Assembly (NCBI GenBank): GCA_038207265.1
Contig: JBBQZZ010000004.1
Location: 1 to 64,000, forward strand
From: JACMLD01 sp038207265
Lineage (GTDB): Bacteria > Bacteroidota > Bacteroidia > Chitinophagales > Chitinophagaceae
Reading direction: 5' to 3'
Length of the DNA: 64,000 nucleotides
A program made the translations under genes and the position numbers. This document shows, one piece after another, positions 25,618 through 34,340 of the stretch. Below the pieces are notes generated by a model. That model was given only the letters and a program-made list of their open reading frames with translations. It had not been told where the DNA came from and did not search any database. Numbering within the stretch: the first letter of the stretch is position 1; each line of letters begins with the position of its first letter.

Positions 25618-26856
25618 CTAAGAAAATTGAAGGAAAGACAAAAAGAAAAATAATCCAACAAGAAGGATCACCACGAATAAAGAAAATACATTCAGGATAA
25701 TAAATTTAGCGATGGTTTTCATTCTGCCCTGCTGGTAAAATTTACGCAGGGCTTTGTACAGGTAAAAAAATATTCCTGCGATAATTAACCCTTTCGGAAT
25801 ATTCAGCCAGGTCCACCCTGTTGAATTCTCTAGCTTATCTATTGCAAAATAAAACAAAAGGATTATAAATGTAGCGCAATAGAGATGGATGGAGAATATG
25901 CCATGATCAACATAATAAAAATTTTTGCGTCTTGCATATAGCATCAATAACAACAAGGCATAAATGGGCAAGGATATAAAAAGTGCCTGCGGCAATGTGT
26001 GCATGAATTTCTCAAGGAACAAAGTCATCGTCTCTTTCTTATCACTCTGCAATTTTTTATTGAAGAAAATACCCCTGTGCATCAGCAATCTTTTGAATCC
26101 GCCGTCGCGCTTGTTTTCGGGAAGTTCAAGTTGCACAGAGTCGTAAGCTATTTGTGAACTGAATTTAAAATCATCGCTCAAACCTAGTTTTGCATTATCA
26201 GCGACATTCCCATCTTCTGAAACATTTTTGCGGGCCTTGGCCTTTTTTATGTCAGAAACAATTTTAGCAGTCAGTGCATCTGTATTTCCAGTTTTAATAT
26301 CCAGGGAATCAAGTGAACGGCTATTGGCAATTTTGCGGAGCGAATCTTTTTGCTTTTGAAGTGTTTCTTCCTGTTGCAAATCTGATATCCGCTTATCAAC
26401 CTTTACCGCTGTTTTTTCAATAGCGGCTATTAACACTGAGTCCTTTGTTTTTTTTAACGCGTCGTTTAATGATTCGCGGGCTTCGGTAAATTCTTTTGTC
26501 TGTTCTTCCCGGCTTCTCTCACCTTTTAAAAAACCGTTTGTGTTAAAGATGGAAAAGAAAATGATGAAGAAAAAAGATGCCGTAAATACATACATCCGTA
26601 TAGGATGAAGATAACTGGCGCGCCTTCCTTTTATATATTCAGAAGACAGAAAACCCGGCCTGATGATCAGGTATTTCACGGTACTGAAAAACTTGCCATC
26701 AAAATGCGTAATATCATTGAAAAAATGTGAAATCAAACCCCAGACAGACTCCTTTGGTTCCAGGTTCTCCTGTCCGCAGATATGGCAGTAACGGCCCGAC
26801 AGATGAGCCCCGCAATTGAGGCAGGCTTTTTCTTTTCTCTCTTTACTATGTGACAA
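25618..26856 (-). CDS. DUF3667 membrane protein with zinc ribbon
   Basis: 412 residues. The N terminus has a two-CxxC zinc ribbon (CLNCGAHLSGRYCHICGQ, about 13-30), followed by FFNDITHFDGKFFSTVKYL and RPGFLSSEYIKGRR, the DUF3667 signature, then a first membrane helix (about 90-108), a long charged, helix-rich loop (110-270) and four further membrane helices at the C terminus. The family is largely restricted to Bacteroidota and its function is unknown. 15 bp upstream of mazG on the same strand, so probably in one message with it. Confidence 0.85.
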   Translation of the reverse strand: MSHSKERKEKACLNCGAHLSGRYCHICGQENLEPKESVWGLISHFFNDITHFDGKFFSTVKYLIIRPGFLSSEYIKGRRASYLHPIRMYVFTASFFFIIFFSIFNTNGFLKGERSREEQTKEFTEARESLNDALKKTKDSVLIAAIEKTAVKVDKRISDLQQEETLQKQKDSLRKIANSRSLDSLDIKTGNTDALTAKIVSDIKKAKARKNVSEDGNVADNAKLGLSDDFKFSSQIAYDSVQLELPENKRDGGFKRLLMHRGIFFNKKLQSDKKETMTLFLEKFMHTLPQALFISLPIYALLLLMLYARRKNFYYVDHGIFSIHLYCATFIILLFYFAIDKLENSTGWTWLNIPKGLIIAGIFFYLYKALRKFYQQGRMKTIAKFIILNVFSLFVVILLVGLFFFLSFLQFS

Positions 26857-26941
26857 GGGGTGAAATTTGCTTAAAAATAATTATCAATTTTTTATTAGCC
26901 TAAAATACATTACTTCACACACAAATTGCGTTATACATATC

Positions 26942-27808
26942 ATGAATAAAATGTGCATTAATTATGCTGCAAAGATCTGTATGGCAACTTCAGGTTTCCT
27001 GGCAATGCTGCTTGCCGCAGGGGCTCAGTATTATTATAAAGATATAATAACAACGGATCAAATCAGCAAAACTTACCAATTGCTGAAATTGAATAAGGTA
27101 TCGCAGGTAAATTTCGGCACTTTTATTCAAAATCAACCCGTGCAGGATGGCATTCAACTGGAACAAACCGTTGATAAAAGGCTCAATCGAGTTACTACTT
27201 ATACCAATACGGCTTCTACCGGTGAATCCTGGCTGATATCAAATTATAATGACAGTGGCCTGCTGGTCAAAAGCACAGATAGTACCAAAGAAACCGTCAC
27301 AACTACGATCTATAACTATGATGCCAGCAACCATCTTATAAATATTGGCAGTGTTTCTACGGCCAGAGACAATTCAATTGTTACTGAAGTGCATAATTGG
27401 TTCTATAATAATAATGGCCAGCCGCAGAAGATGATCAAAATAAAGAACAATTCGGACACAACTTTCATTGATTTTACCGCAGATGAAAAAGGCAATACCG
27501 GTGAAGAAAAAGCCACCCGTAATAAGTATAGTCTCGGTATTACTTATTATTATTACGACAATAACAATCGGCTCACGGATGTAGCAAGGTTTCATAAAAA
27601 AGCCGATCGCATTTTACCAGACTATATGTTTGAATACAACAGCGGTAACCAGCTTTCTAAAATGATTGTTGTACCTGATGGTTCCAGCGATTACCAGACC
27701 TGGCTTTACACCTATAATGATAAAGGATTGAAGCTGCAGGAAGCATGTTACAATAAACAAAAGCAACTGGCCGGGAAAGTTGAATACCTGTATAAGTTTA
27801 ATAACTGA
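26942..27808 (+). CDS. Secreted protein with YD-type beta repeats
   Basis: 288 residues from ATG at 26942. A hydrophobic stretch near residues 10-27 (CMATSGFLAMLLAAGA) looks like a signal peptide. The rest has at least five repeats of the pattern YNxxGxL: YNDSGLLV, YDASNHLI, YNNNGQPQ, YDNNNRLT, YNSGNQLS, YNDKGLKL, as in RHS/YD-repeat beta-sheets or MORN-like hairpins. No toxin domain or other RHS feature is present. An upstream TTG (26867) would lengthen it by 25 residues and is less likely. It stands alone between convergent neighbours; function unknown. Confidence 0.7.
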   Translation: MNKMCINYAAKICMATSGFLAMLLAAGAQYYYKDIITTDQISKTYQLLKLNKVSQVNFGTFIQNQPVQDGIQLEQTVDKRLNRVTTYTNTASTGESWLISNYNDSGLLVKSTDSTKETVTTTIYNYDASNHLINIGSVSTARDNSIVTEVHNWFYNNNGQPQKMIKIKNNSDTTFIDFTADEKGNTGEEKATRNKYSLGITYYYYDNNNRLTDVARFHKKADRILPDYMFEYNSGNQLSKMIVVPDGSSDYQTWLYTYNDKGLKLQEACYNKQKQLAGKVEYLYKFNN

Positions 27809-27827
27809 TACAAATAATTTTAAAAGA

Positions 27828-28232
27828 TCAGTGACTCCCGATTGGATCTTTCCTGATAAATGCAATCAGCATCAGCATCCATCCAAGTATAAAGAATAAG
27901 CCCCCGAGTGGTGTAATGAGTCCTATATTTTTAGTGCCCATCGTCTCGGTTGCTTTCAACGCAGTGAGTACATAGAGGGAGCCGGAGAATAATACAATTC
28001 CAATCTGAAAACAGTTGCCAGCCCATTTTAATAATGAACCAGGAAATTTTTCATATAGGATACCAACTGCCATCAACGCGAACGCATGATAAAACTGGTA
28101 CCTGACCCCTGTTTCAAAAACAGCCACTGATTCCGGGGACATTACCTGTTTCAACCCGTGTGCAGCAAATGCTCCCAATGCTACCGACAAAGCTCCTATT
28201 AATGCTGCTGCTATTAAAAACCATCTATGCAT
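27828..28232 (-). CDS. DUF423 membrane protein
   Basis: 134 residues with four predicted membrane helices. GALSVALGAFAAHGLK near the N terminus and GIVLFSGSLYVLTAL, then TPLGGLFFILGWMLM are the DUF423 (YgdD) hallmarks. Function unknown. Its start overlaps the aroK stop by 8 bp, so the two are co-transcribed. Confidence 0.9.
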   Translation of the reverse strand: MHRWFLIAAALIGALSVALGAFAAHGLKQVMSPESVAVFETGVRYQFYHAFALMAVGILYEKFPGSLLKWAGNCFQIGIVLFSGSLYVLTALKATETMGTKNIGLITPLGGLFFILGWMLMLIAFIRKDPIGSH

Positions 28233-28731
28233 CTTGAATTGTTTTTAGCAAAGTTTCAATTGTAAGGGAATCTTCCTGAATCAATATATCTGCCTGTTCG
28301 TAATAAAGTTTCCTGCCTTGCAATTTTTTTATGATAAAAGATTTTAATTCAGCGTCAGAAATATTTTTTATCAACGGGCGCGTATTTTTCTCCTTTAATA
28401 AACGATGAACCAGTACATCCACGGAAGTATTGAGCCAGATTACTGTTCCCTGGTTTTTCATGAAATCTATATTGTTGAAAAAACAAGGCGCACCACCACC
28501 GGTTGAGATGATCACATCGCCATGATCTTCTGCAAGAGCTTCCAGTACTTCATGTTCTTTCACCCTGAAATATTCTTCTCCTTTGTCGTGAAAAATCTGC
28601 TGGATGCTCATTTCTTCAGCTTTTACAATCTCAGCATCCAAATCATAAAAGGGCAGTTTCAGCCGCTGCGATAATAATTTACCCCAGTGCGTTTTACCTG
28701 AACCCATGAAGCCGATCAAAAAGATTTTCAT
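28225..28731 (-). CDS. aroK: Shikimate kinase
   Basis: 168 residues; phosphorylates shikimate with ATP in aromatic amino acid synthesis. Walker A GFMGSGKTHWGK, substrate site DLDAEI, STGGGAPC (the GGG of the shikimate pocket) and a lid with RPLI are visible. Overlaps the DUF423 gene. Confidence 0.94.
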   Translation of the reverse strand: MKIFLIGFMGSGKTHWGKLLSQRLKLPFYDLDAEIVKAEEMSIQQIFHDKGEEYFRVKEHEVLEALAEDHGDVIISTGGGAPCFFNNIDFMKNQGTVIWLNTSVDVLVHRLLKEKNTRPLIKNISDAELKSFIIKKLQGRKLYYEQADILIQEDSLTIETLLKTIQDA

Positions 28732-28793
28732 ATTGAATAGAAAGAATCGTGAGTTTCGTAAGTCTTAAGTCAGAAATCTGATGCCCCAAAATT

Positions 28794-29156
28794 TCATAAA
28801 GTTTTCCAGTTTTCAAATAACCTGTACAGCTTTGCACCCAGCACATCTGATTGCAAAGCAAAAGCCTGGTAATTTTCATAAGATAGATAACCACAATCTT
28901 TTGCTAATAGAAGCCAAGTTTTTGTTTCCTCAAGAGATCCTATAGCATAAATTAAATGTCGTTTAAATTCATTTTCAGAATGCCCCTTACCCCATCCTTC
29001 TGCAATATTCGCAGAAATTGACCTGGATGATCTTACCATCTGATCTATTAATGAATAACGCTCTTACTTTGGAAATTGCCTGATAGCATTAAAAATATCC
29101 ATCGCCAGCTTATAAGAAAATGTAAAAATCTCCAGGTCAAGAAAATTTTTTATCAT
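28794..29156 (-). pseudogene. Four-helix bundle gene with an in-frame stop
   Basis: Reading from ATG at 29156 gives a normal family start (MIKNFLDLEIFTFSYKLAMD), then ...RQFPK, a TAA at 29064-29066, and ERYSLIDQMVRSSRSIS in the same frame to the stop at 28794: 120 codons, full family length. The stop replaces the first Glu of the conserved FPKEERY (compare KFPKEERYTL at 11408-11752), a single G-to-T change. It is either a young pseudogene or a base-calling error. The 81-residue part beyond the stop starts with an internal ATG and could be made on its own. Confidence 0.8.
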
Positions 29157-29216
29157 AAGAATGGTTTTTAGTCTGCTACCAATCAGACTTCAAACCTCAT
29201 ACTTCCTTCTTCTGCC

Positions 29217-30395
29217 TTACTTAAACGCATTCAACCCTGTTACGTCCATACCGGTTATCAATAGGTGAATATCGTGTGTGCCTTCATAGGTTACCACACT
29301 TTCCAGGTTCATCATATGCCTCATAACGCTGTACTCACCTGTAATGCCCATACCGCCCAGCATTTGTCGCGCTTCCCGACTGATGTTTTGTGCAATTTCG
29401 CAACCATTGCGTTTGGCCATACTAACCTGCGCCGGTGTTACTTTGTTTTCATTCATTAATACACCCAGTCGCCAGTTTAATAATTGTGCTTTGGTGATCT
29501 CTGTAATCATCTCTGCCAATTTCTTTTGTTGCAACTGGAAACCTCCAATGGGTTTATCAAACTGGATCCTTTCTTTTGAATACCTCAAGGCAGTATCATA
29601 ACAATCCATGGCTGCACCCACCACTCCCCATGCAATGCCATAGCGTGCTTTTGTTAAGCAGCTCAATGGTCCTTTTAAACCTTTTACGTTGGGCAGGATA
29701 TTTTCTTTGGGCACTTTTACATTATCAAAAACCAGTTCACCCGTTGCACTTGCACGAAGACTCCATTTGCCATGTGTAGTGGGTGTCGTAAATCCTTCCA
29801 TTCCTCTTTCAACTATTAAACCCCTGATATTTCCTTCCCAATCTTTGGCCCATACCACGGCCACTTGTGAAAATGGTGCATTGCTGATCCACATCTTTGC
29901 CCCATTTAAAATAACATGGTTGCCACCATCTTTAATCGTGGTAAGCATACCACTTGGATCACTTCCATGATTGGGTTCCGTTAAACCAAAGCAACCCAAC
30001 CATTCACCGCTGGCCAATTTTGGTAAATATTTTTTTCTTTGTTCTTCACTTCCGTAAGCATAAATAGGAAACATCACAAGCGAGCCCTGAACCGAAGCAG
30101 TGGATCGAACGCCACTATCACCCCGTTCCAGCTCCTGCATCATTAAACCATAACTAATATAATCAAGTCCGCCGCCCCCATACTCTTCGGGAACAGTTGG
30201 ACCAAAACAGCCCAGTTCTCCCAATTGCTTTACTATTTGAACCGGGAATTCTGCCCGCTGGGCATACTCTTCAATAATGGGTGAGATTTCCTTTTTAACA
30301 TAGGCACGTACCGAATCGCGGACCAATTTGTGTTCATCTGTAAGTAGTTCATCCAATTGAAAATAATCAGGACTTTGGAACAAATCTTTAGACAT
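29217..30395 (-). CDS. Acyl-CoA dehydrogenase, glutaryl-CoA dehydrogenase type
   Basis: 392 residues from ATG at 30395 (an earlier TTG is two codons upstream). FAD enzyme of the acyl-CoA dehydrogenase family; the catalytic base is Glu of TYEGTHDIH near the C terminus. LTEPNHGSDPSGM, VVWAKD and the RQMLGGMGITGEYSVMRH segment are closest to glutaryl-CoA dehydrogenase, which oxidises and decarboxylates glutaryl-CoA to crotonyl-CoA in lysine and tryptophan breakdown. A different short-chain acyl-CoA substrate cannot be excluded. Single gene, divergent from the ECF operon. Confidence 0.87.
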   Translation of the reverse strand: MSKDLFQSPDYFQLDELLTDEHKLVRDSVRAYVKKEISPIIEEYAQRAEFPVQIVKQLGELGCFGPTVPEEYGGGGLDYISYGLMMQELERGDSGVRSTASVQGSLVMFPIYAYGSEEQRKKYLPKLASGEWLGCFGLTEPNHGSDPSGMLTTIKDGGNHVILNGAKMWISNAPFSQVAVVWAKDWEGNIRGLIVERGMEGFTTPTTHGKWSLRASATGELVFDNVKVPKENILPNVKGLKGPLSCLTKARYGIAWGVVGAAMDCYDTALRYSKERIQFDKPIGGFQLQQKKLAEMITEITKAQLLNWRLGVLMNENKVTPAQVSMAKRNGCEIAQNISREARQMLGGMGITGEYSVMRHMMNLESVVTYEGTHDIHLLITGMDVTGLNAFK

Positions 30396-30605
30396 TTGCA
30401 AGCTTTTTTAATGGTGCTTAAAAGGCGAAGCGAAAGTAAGAAAAACAGCTTGCATGACTATGTTTTGTTAGAAGCCGTTCAAGTACCATTTATTCAATGC
30501 CATTCATTTTACTGTTCAATTGTACTACCCCACATCTTGTAACGGACAGTGAGAGACATGCAGAAAAGTAAAAATGCCTGGTTCTGAAATAATTAACTTT
30601 AATAT

Positions 30606-30627
30606 GCAACATGTATGTGCATGTTGC
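30606..30627. repeat. Inverted repeat at the start of the ECF operon
   Basis: GCAACATG (30606-30613) and CATGTTGC (30620-30627) with a 6-nt centre, overlapping the first ATG of the sigma gene. It may be an operator, or a hairpin that hides that ATG; in the latter case translation would start at TTG 30660 or 30666. Confidence 0.4.
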
Positions 30628-31217
30628 GACCTTATATCAAACAACACAAAACAACGCTTTTGGAATTGACTGCTAACATAGAGTATGACGAACTGGTTGA
30701 ACGTTGCAAGCTTGGAGATGGCTTGAGTTACAGCCAATTATATAACAAATATGCGAAGGCTATGTTTAATACCAGCCTCCGGATAGTGAATAATGTTGGA
30801 GATGCGGAAGATGTATTGCAGGACGCTTTTGTGGATGCTTTCCGGCACCTGGAGGATTTTAAATACAAGAGCACTTTTGGAGCCTGGTTAAAAAGAATTG
30901 TGATCAACAAATCCATCAGCCTGTTACGAAAGAAAAAAATTCAGATGGTGGATATTGAAACAACACAGGTGGCTGACCGGGGTGACATGGACAGTGTAGA
31001 TGAAGTAGCTTTTCAATATAAAGTGGACGAAGTAAGAAAAGCCATACAACAGTTACCTGATGGTTACAGGGCAGTAGTTAGTTTATACCTGCTGGAAGAA
31101 ATACCGCAGGAAGAAATTGGGAATATGCTTGGCATTAGTCATAACACAGTCAGGACTCAATTTCACAGGGCAAAACAAAAATTAATTGGTATCCTAAAAG
31201 AAGGAGGATTATCATGA
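30615..31217 (+). CDS. ECF RNA polymerase sigma factor
   Basis: Up to 200 residues. Region 2 (YNKYAKAMFNTSLRIV, DAEDVLQDAFVDAFRHLEDF) and region 4 (LPDGYRAVVSLYLLEEIPQ, then a helix-turn-helix LGISHNTVRTQFHRAKQ) are complete; region 3 is absent, as in ECF factors. The first in-frame ATG (30615) lies inside an inverted repeat, and homologs usually start nearer to IEYDELV, so TTG 30660 or 30666 are alternatives. Its stop overlaps the next start (ATGA, 31214-31217), the usual coupling with an anti-sigma factor. Confidence 0.92.
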   Translation: MCMLRPYIKQHKTTLLELTANIEYDELVERCKLGDGLSYSQLYNKYAKAMFNTSLRIVNNVGDAEDVLQDAFVDAFRHLEDFKYKSTFGAWLKRIVINKSISLLRKKKIQMVDIETTQVADRGDMDSVDEVAFQYKVDEVRKAIQQLPDGYRAVVSLYLLEEIPQEEIGNMLGISHNTVRTQFHRAKQKLIGILKEGGLS

Positions 31218-31906
31218 GTAAGAAATTAGAACAATTCGTAAAAGACAACCGGGAAGCGTTCGACAAGTTTGAGCCGGGTCCCGTAGTGTGGAATAACATT
31301 CAGCAACAACTGAAAAGACCACCAGAAAAAAAAGGTATCCTCATTAGTATGTCTGTACTGAGATGGAGCGCAGCAGCAGCGGTGGTTATATTATTGGGTG
31401 CAGGAGTTTATTATTTTATAAATAACAATAATAAACCAAAGCAGGAGATAGCGGGCAGAAAAGAAGAACCTAAATCAAATAACCTTCCCGTTATCATACC
31501 CAAAGATTCTTCCAAAGAATCGCCTGCGGATACACAAAATATAGCCCCTGAAAAAACCATTGATAATACACAACTGGCAAAAAATCAAAATGATGATGCA
31601 GACTATAATGAGGAGATCATTCATTATACAAGGTTGGTAGAATTGAAACAAAACCAACTGGTGAAGATAAAAAAGGATGAACCCTTGCTATACCAGAAGT
31701 TTGCCGGAGATTTTAACAGGCTGGACAGTACTTTCCATCTGCTTAAAAAACAACTTCCGGTAAATCCAAATCATGAACAGATACTGGAAGCAATGATTCA
31801 GAACCTGCAATACCAGGAAGCACTTTTAACCCAGCAATTAAATATTATAAAGAAAATCAACAATACTAAAAAAGCAGAATATGAAAAAGCATATAGAAGT
31901 GCGTAG
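31214..31906 (+). CDS. Putative membrane anti-sigma factor
   Basis: 230 residues, one membrane helix at about residues 49-67 (VLRWSAAAAVVILLGAGVYY). The cytoplasmic part, starting MSKKLEQFVKDNREAFDKFEPG, is the Bacteroidota anti-sigma N terminus seen next to ECF genes, and the exported part is rich in Lys/Gln/Asn and helix-forming near its end. There is no classical zinc-binding anti-sigma motif. Its role follows from position between the sigma gene (4-bp overlap) and the DUF4097 gene (26-bp overlap). Confidence 0.8.
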   Translation: MSKKLEQFVKDNREAFDKFEPGPVVWNNIQQQLKRPPEKKGILISMSVLRWSAAAAVVILLGAGVYYFINNNNKPKQEIAGRKEEPKSNNLPVIIPKDSSKESPADTQNIAPEKTIDNTQLAKNQNDDADYNEEIIHYTRLVELKQNQLVKIKKDEPLLYQKFAGDFNRLDSTFHLLKKQLPVNPNHEQILEAMIQNLQYQEALLTQQLNIIKKINNTKKAEYEKAYRSA

Positions 31907-32807
31907 ATTAATCATCACTACCTGTTTGTTACTGGTTTTTGCCGGCGGACTGTTTGCGAAAGATGAACCAGGTACAGAAAAACGGAAAACTTATACAAAG
32001 ACTTATGCACTTGCAAGTAATGATAAGGTAACCATCGAAAACCAGTTTGGTGAAGTAAAAATTATTATTTGGAACAAGGCCGAAGTACAAACAGATGTTA
32101 CCATCATAGCCCGGGGAAGCTCAGATGAAAGGGCACAGGATATTCTTGACCATATCAATATTGAAGATGGCAAGAACAGTGATGGGGTCTATTTCAAGAC
32201 CAATATGAAAAACCAAAACAATAAAGGCAAGGGTGAACATAACCAGAAAATGGAGATCAATTACGAAGTACACATGCCTGCCGGTAACCCACTTGATCTT
32301 ACAAATTCATTTGGTTCGAGTACAGTACCCGATATGACAGGACCTGTAGAACTCACGCAAAAATTTGGAGATATGGTAGCTGGTAACCTGTCCAATGCAA
32401 AAGAAATACGGGTTGAATTTGGCAGCATTGCGGTAGACAATATTTCCAATTGCAAAATGGTTGTAAAATTTTCCAAAGCAGAGATTAAGAAGATGAGCGG
32501 CAATATCAAGTTAAACTTTGAGTATTGCGATAAAGTAAAACTGAGTTTAGACAATTCAGTAACTGATTTGAATATTAATAATTCATTTTCTGAAGTACAA
32601 ATTGCGGTAGCAAGCGGATATGGTGGCGATTTTGATATTCATACCAGTTTCTCGGATCTTAAAAACGCAGGTGCGCTTGGTATCAAAGAAGAAAAAGATG
32701 AGGATGAGCATGGTCCGAGATTTGACAAAGACTATACCGGCAAAACAGGTAATGGTTCAAATAAAGTAAAAATCAAATCCAGTTTCGGAAATATTAAATT
32801 TATCTGA
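31881..32807 (+). CDS. Exported DUF4097-like beta-repeat protein
   Basis: 308 residues with signal peptide (LIITTCLLLVFAGGLFA, cleavage near 26). The mature part has repeating strands with the pattern NSFGSSTVPD, KFGDMVAGNLS, EFGSIAVDNIS, NSFSEVQIA, TSFSDLKNA, SSFGNIKFI, typical of DUF4097/adhesin-like right-handed beta repeats. Third gene of the sigma operon, overlapping the anti-sigma gene by 26 bp. It may be the envelope sensor or the effector of that system; family function is unknown. Confidence 0.82.
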   Translation: MKKHIEVRRLIITTCLLLVFAGGLFAKDEPGTEKRKTYTKTYALASNDKVTIENQFGEVKIIIWNKAEVQTDVTIIARGSSDERAQDILDHINIEDGKNSDGVYFKTNMKNQNNKGKGEHNQKMEINYEVHMPAGNPLDLTNSFGSSTVPDMTGPVELTQKFGDMVAGNLSNAKEIRVEFGSIAVDNISNCKMVVKFSKAEIKKMSGNIKLNFEYCDKVKLSLDNSVTDLNINNSFSEVQIAVASGYGGDFDIHTSFSDLKNAGALGIKEEKDEDEHGPRFDKDYTGKTGNGSNKVKIKSSFGNIKFI

Positions 32808-32841
32808 GATAACGCTTCACTAAATAAATTCAGTTTGTACA

Positions 32842-32880
32842 AAACGGGATAACAGTTTAACTTGTTATCCCGTTTATTTT
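32842..32880 (+). terminator. Intrinsic terminator of the ECF operon
   Basis: Perfect 13-bp stem AAACGGGATAACA/TGTTATCCCGTTT (32842-32854 with 32862-32874) followed by ATTTT. It separates the sigma operon from the YciI-like gene. Confidence 0.88.
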
Positions 32881-32892
32881 AAACAACTGATC

Positions 32893-33321
32893 ATGAAAAA
32901 GACAATCATTTTACTTTCCATGCTCGTAATTGCGATTACCAGTTTATCTCAAACCACAAAAGCAGATACGGGCAATACCGCAGAACCTGAAATGCAGGTG
33001 CGGCAATATTTTTTTGTAATGCTATTGAAAGGAAAAAATCGTTCGCAGGATTCAATATCTGCCGCTAAAATACAAGCGGGTCATATGGCCAACATCGGAA
33101 GATTATACAATGAAGGAAAATTAAAAGTGGCTGGGCCATTCGGAGACGAAGGCAACTGGCTGGGTCTTTTTATTTTCGATTGTGCCAGTAAAGAAGAAGT
33201 AGAACAATTATTAAAAACTGACCCGGCCGTAGCCGCAGGAAGATTGGCATATGATATAAGGCCCTGGTGGACCACGCCCACCGGAAGTTTTGCACCCGGT
33301 AAACCCAGTAAGAAAGAATAA
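32893..33321 (+). CDS. Exported YciI-like protein
   Basis: 142 residues. The signal peptide (TIILLSMLVIAITSLSQ) is followed by a YCII-related ferredoxin-like domain: QYFFVMLLKG, HMANIGRLYNEGKLKVAGPFGD with the usual His and the AGP turn, and DPAVAAGRLAYDIRPWW. Cytosolic YciI is usual; an exported version is a Bacteroidota habit. Function unknown. It ends next to the pyrF stop, which faces it. Confidence 0.85.
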   Translation: MKKTIILLSMLVIAITSLSQTTKADTGNTAEPEMQVRQYFFVMLLKGKNRSQDSISAAKIQAGHMANIGRLYNEGKLKVAGPFGDEGNWLGLFIFDCASKEEVEQLLKTDPAVAAGRLAYDIRPWWTTPTGSFAPGKPSKKE

Positions 33322-34125
33322 TTATTTCAAATACCCTTTCATTTCAGATTGGTATTCTTTTGCAACGGCCCTTGCTGCTAAAGCAAAATCTTCTTTATCT
33401 GAAGCGTAAATAATAGCGCGACTGGCATTTACCAGTAAGCCAATATCCTTATTCATTGCTTTTTCAGAAATCTCTTTTAAACTACCTCCCTGTGCACCAA
33501 CACCGGGAACCAAAAAGAAATGGTCCGGTACTATCCTTCTTATATGAGCAAATTCTTCTGCTTGTGTAGCACCAATTACAAACATCAGGTTATTAGTGGT
33601 ACCCCAGGTTGATACCAGGCGCAACACTTTCTCATATAATTTTTCTGAGCCTGTTTGCTGTAATTCAAAATCATTCGCTCCTTTATTGGAAGTAAGTCCT
33701 AATACAATGGTCCATTTATTTTCATATTCCAAAAATGGTTTCACACTGTCCTCCCCCATATAAGGCGCAACGGTAATAGCATGAAAAGGCAATGCTTCAA
33801 AAAATGCCCTGGCATATTGTGCGGACGTATTGCCAATGTCGCCTCGTTTGGCATCTGCAATAGTGAAAATATTTCCAGGAATATACTTCACCGTTTTCTC
33901 CAGCACCTGCCAGCCTTTTACACCCATTGCTTCATAAAATGCGGTATTGATTTTATAGGCCACGCATAAATCTTTTGTGGCATCAATGATTGCCTTATTG
34001 AAGGCAAAAACCGGATCCGGTTCTGATAGCAGTTGTTTCGGAATTTTTGTAATATCTGTATCCAACCCAACACAGAGATAAGATTGTTTGCTGCGGATTT
34101 GCTCGATTAATTGATTGCGGGTCAT
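33322..34125 (-). CDS. pyrF: Orotidine 5'-phosphate decarboxylase
   Basis: 267 residues, type-2 PyrF; last step of UMP synthesis. CVGLDTDITKIP is the N-terminal phosphate-side segment, DAKRGDIGNTSAQYA carries the catalytic Lys-Asp network, and VPGVGAQGG is the phosphate-gripper. Single gene. Upstream (34140-34163) is an ACGCAAAGA-type periodic repeat. Confidence 0.95.
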   Translation of the reverse strand: MTRNQLIEQIRSKQSYLCVGLDTDITKIPKQLLSEPDPVFAFNKAIIDATKDLCVAYKINTAFYEAMGVKGWQVLEKTVKYIPGNIFTIADAKRGDIGNTSAQYARAFFEALPFHAITVAPYMGEDSVKPFLEYENKWTIVLGLTSNKGANDFELQQTGSEKLYEKVLRLVSTWGTTNNLMFVIGATQAEEFAHIRRIVPDHFFLVPGVGAQGGSLKEISEKAMNKDIGLLVNASRAIIYASDKEDFALAARAVAKEYQSEMKGYLK

Positions 34126-34340
34126 CCCTCAAAATTTACACGCAAAGAACGCAAAGAATTGGGAAAGAAGTTAAATAAGATCAACCTGATTTTCATGGCA
34201 CTATTATAATTTTAAATTTTGATATCAGCCGCAGTTTTAGTAAGATGAAGAATAGTCACCGGGTACGATATTAATAATAAATGATGTAGTAGGAAGATGC
34301 AGGCAGCTTTATGCACGCTTACAATCCGTTAGTCCCATTG

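Noticed and set aside
32893..33321. YciI-like gene as fourth member of the ECF operon
   Set aside because: A strong terminator at 32842-32880 separates them.
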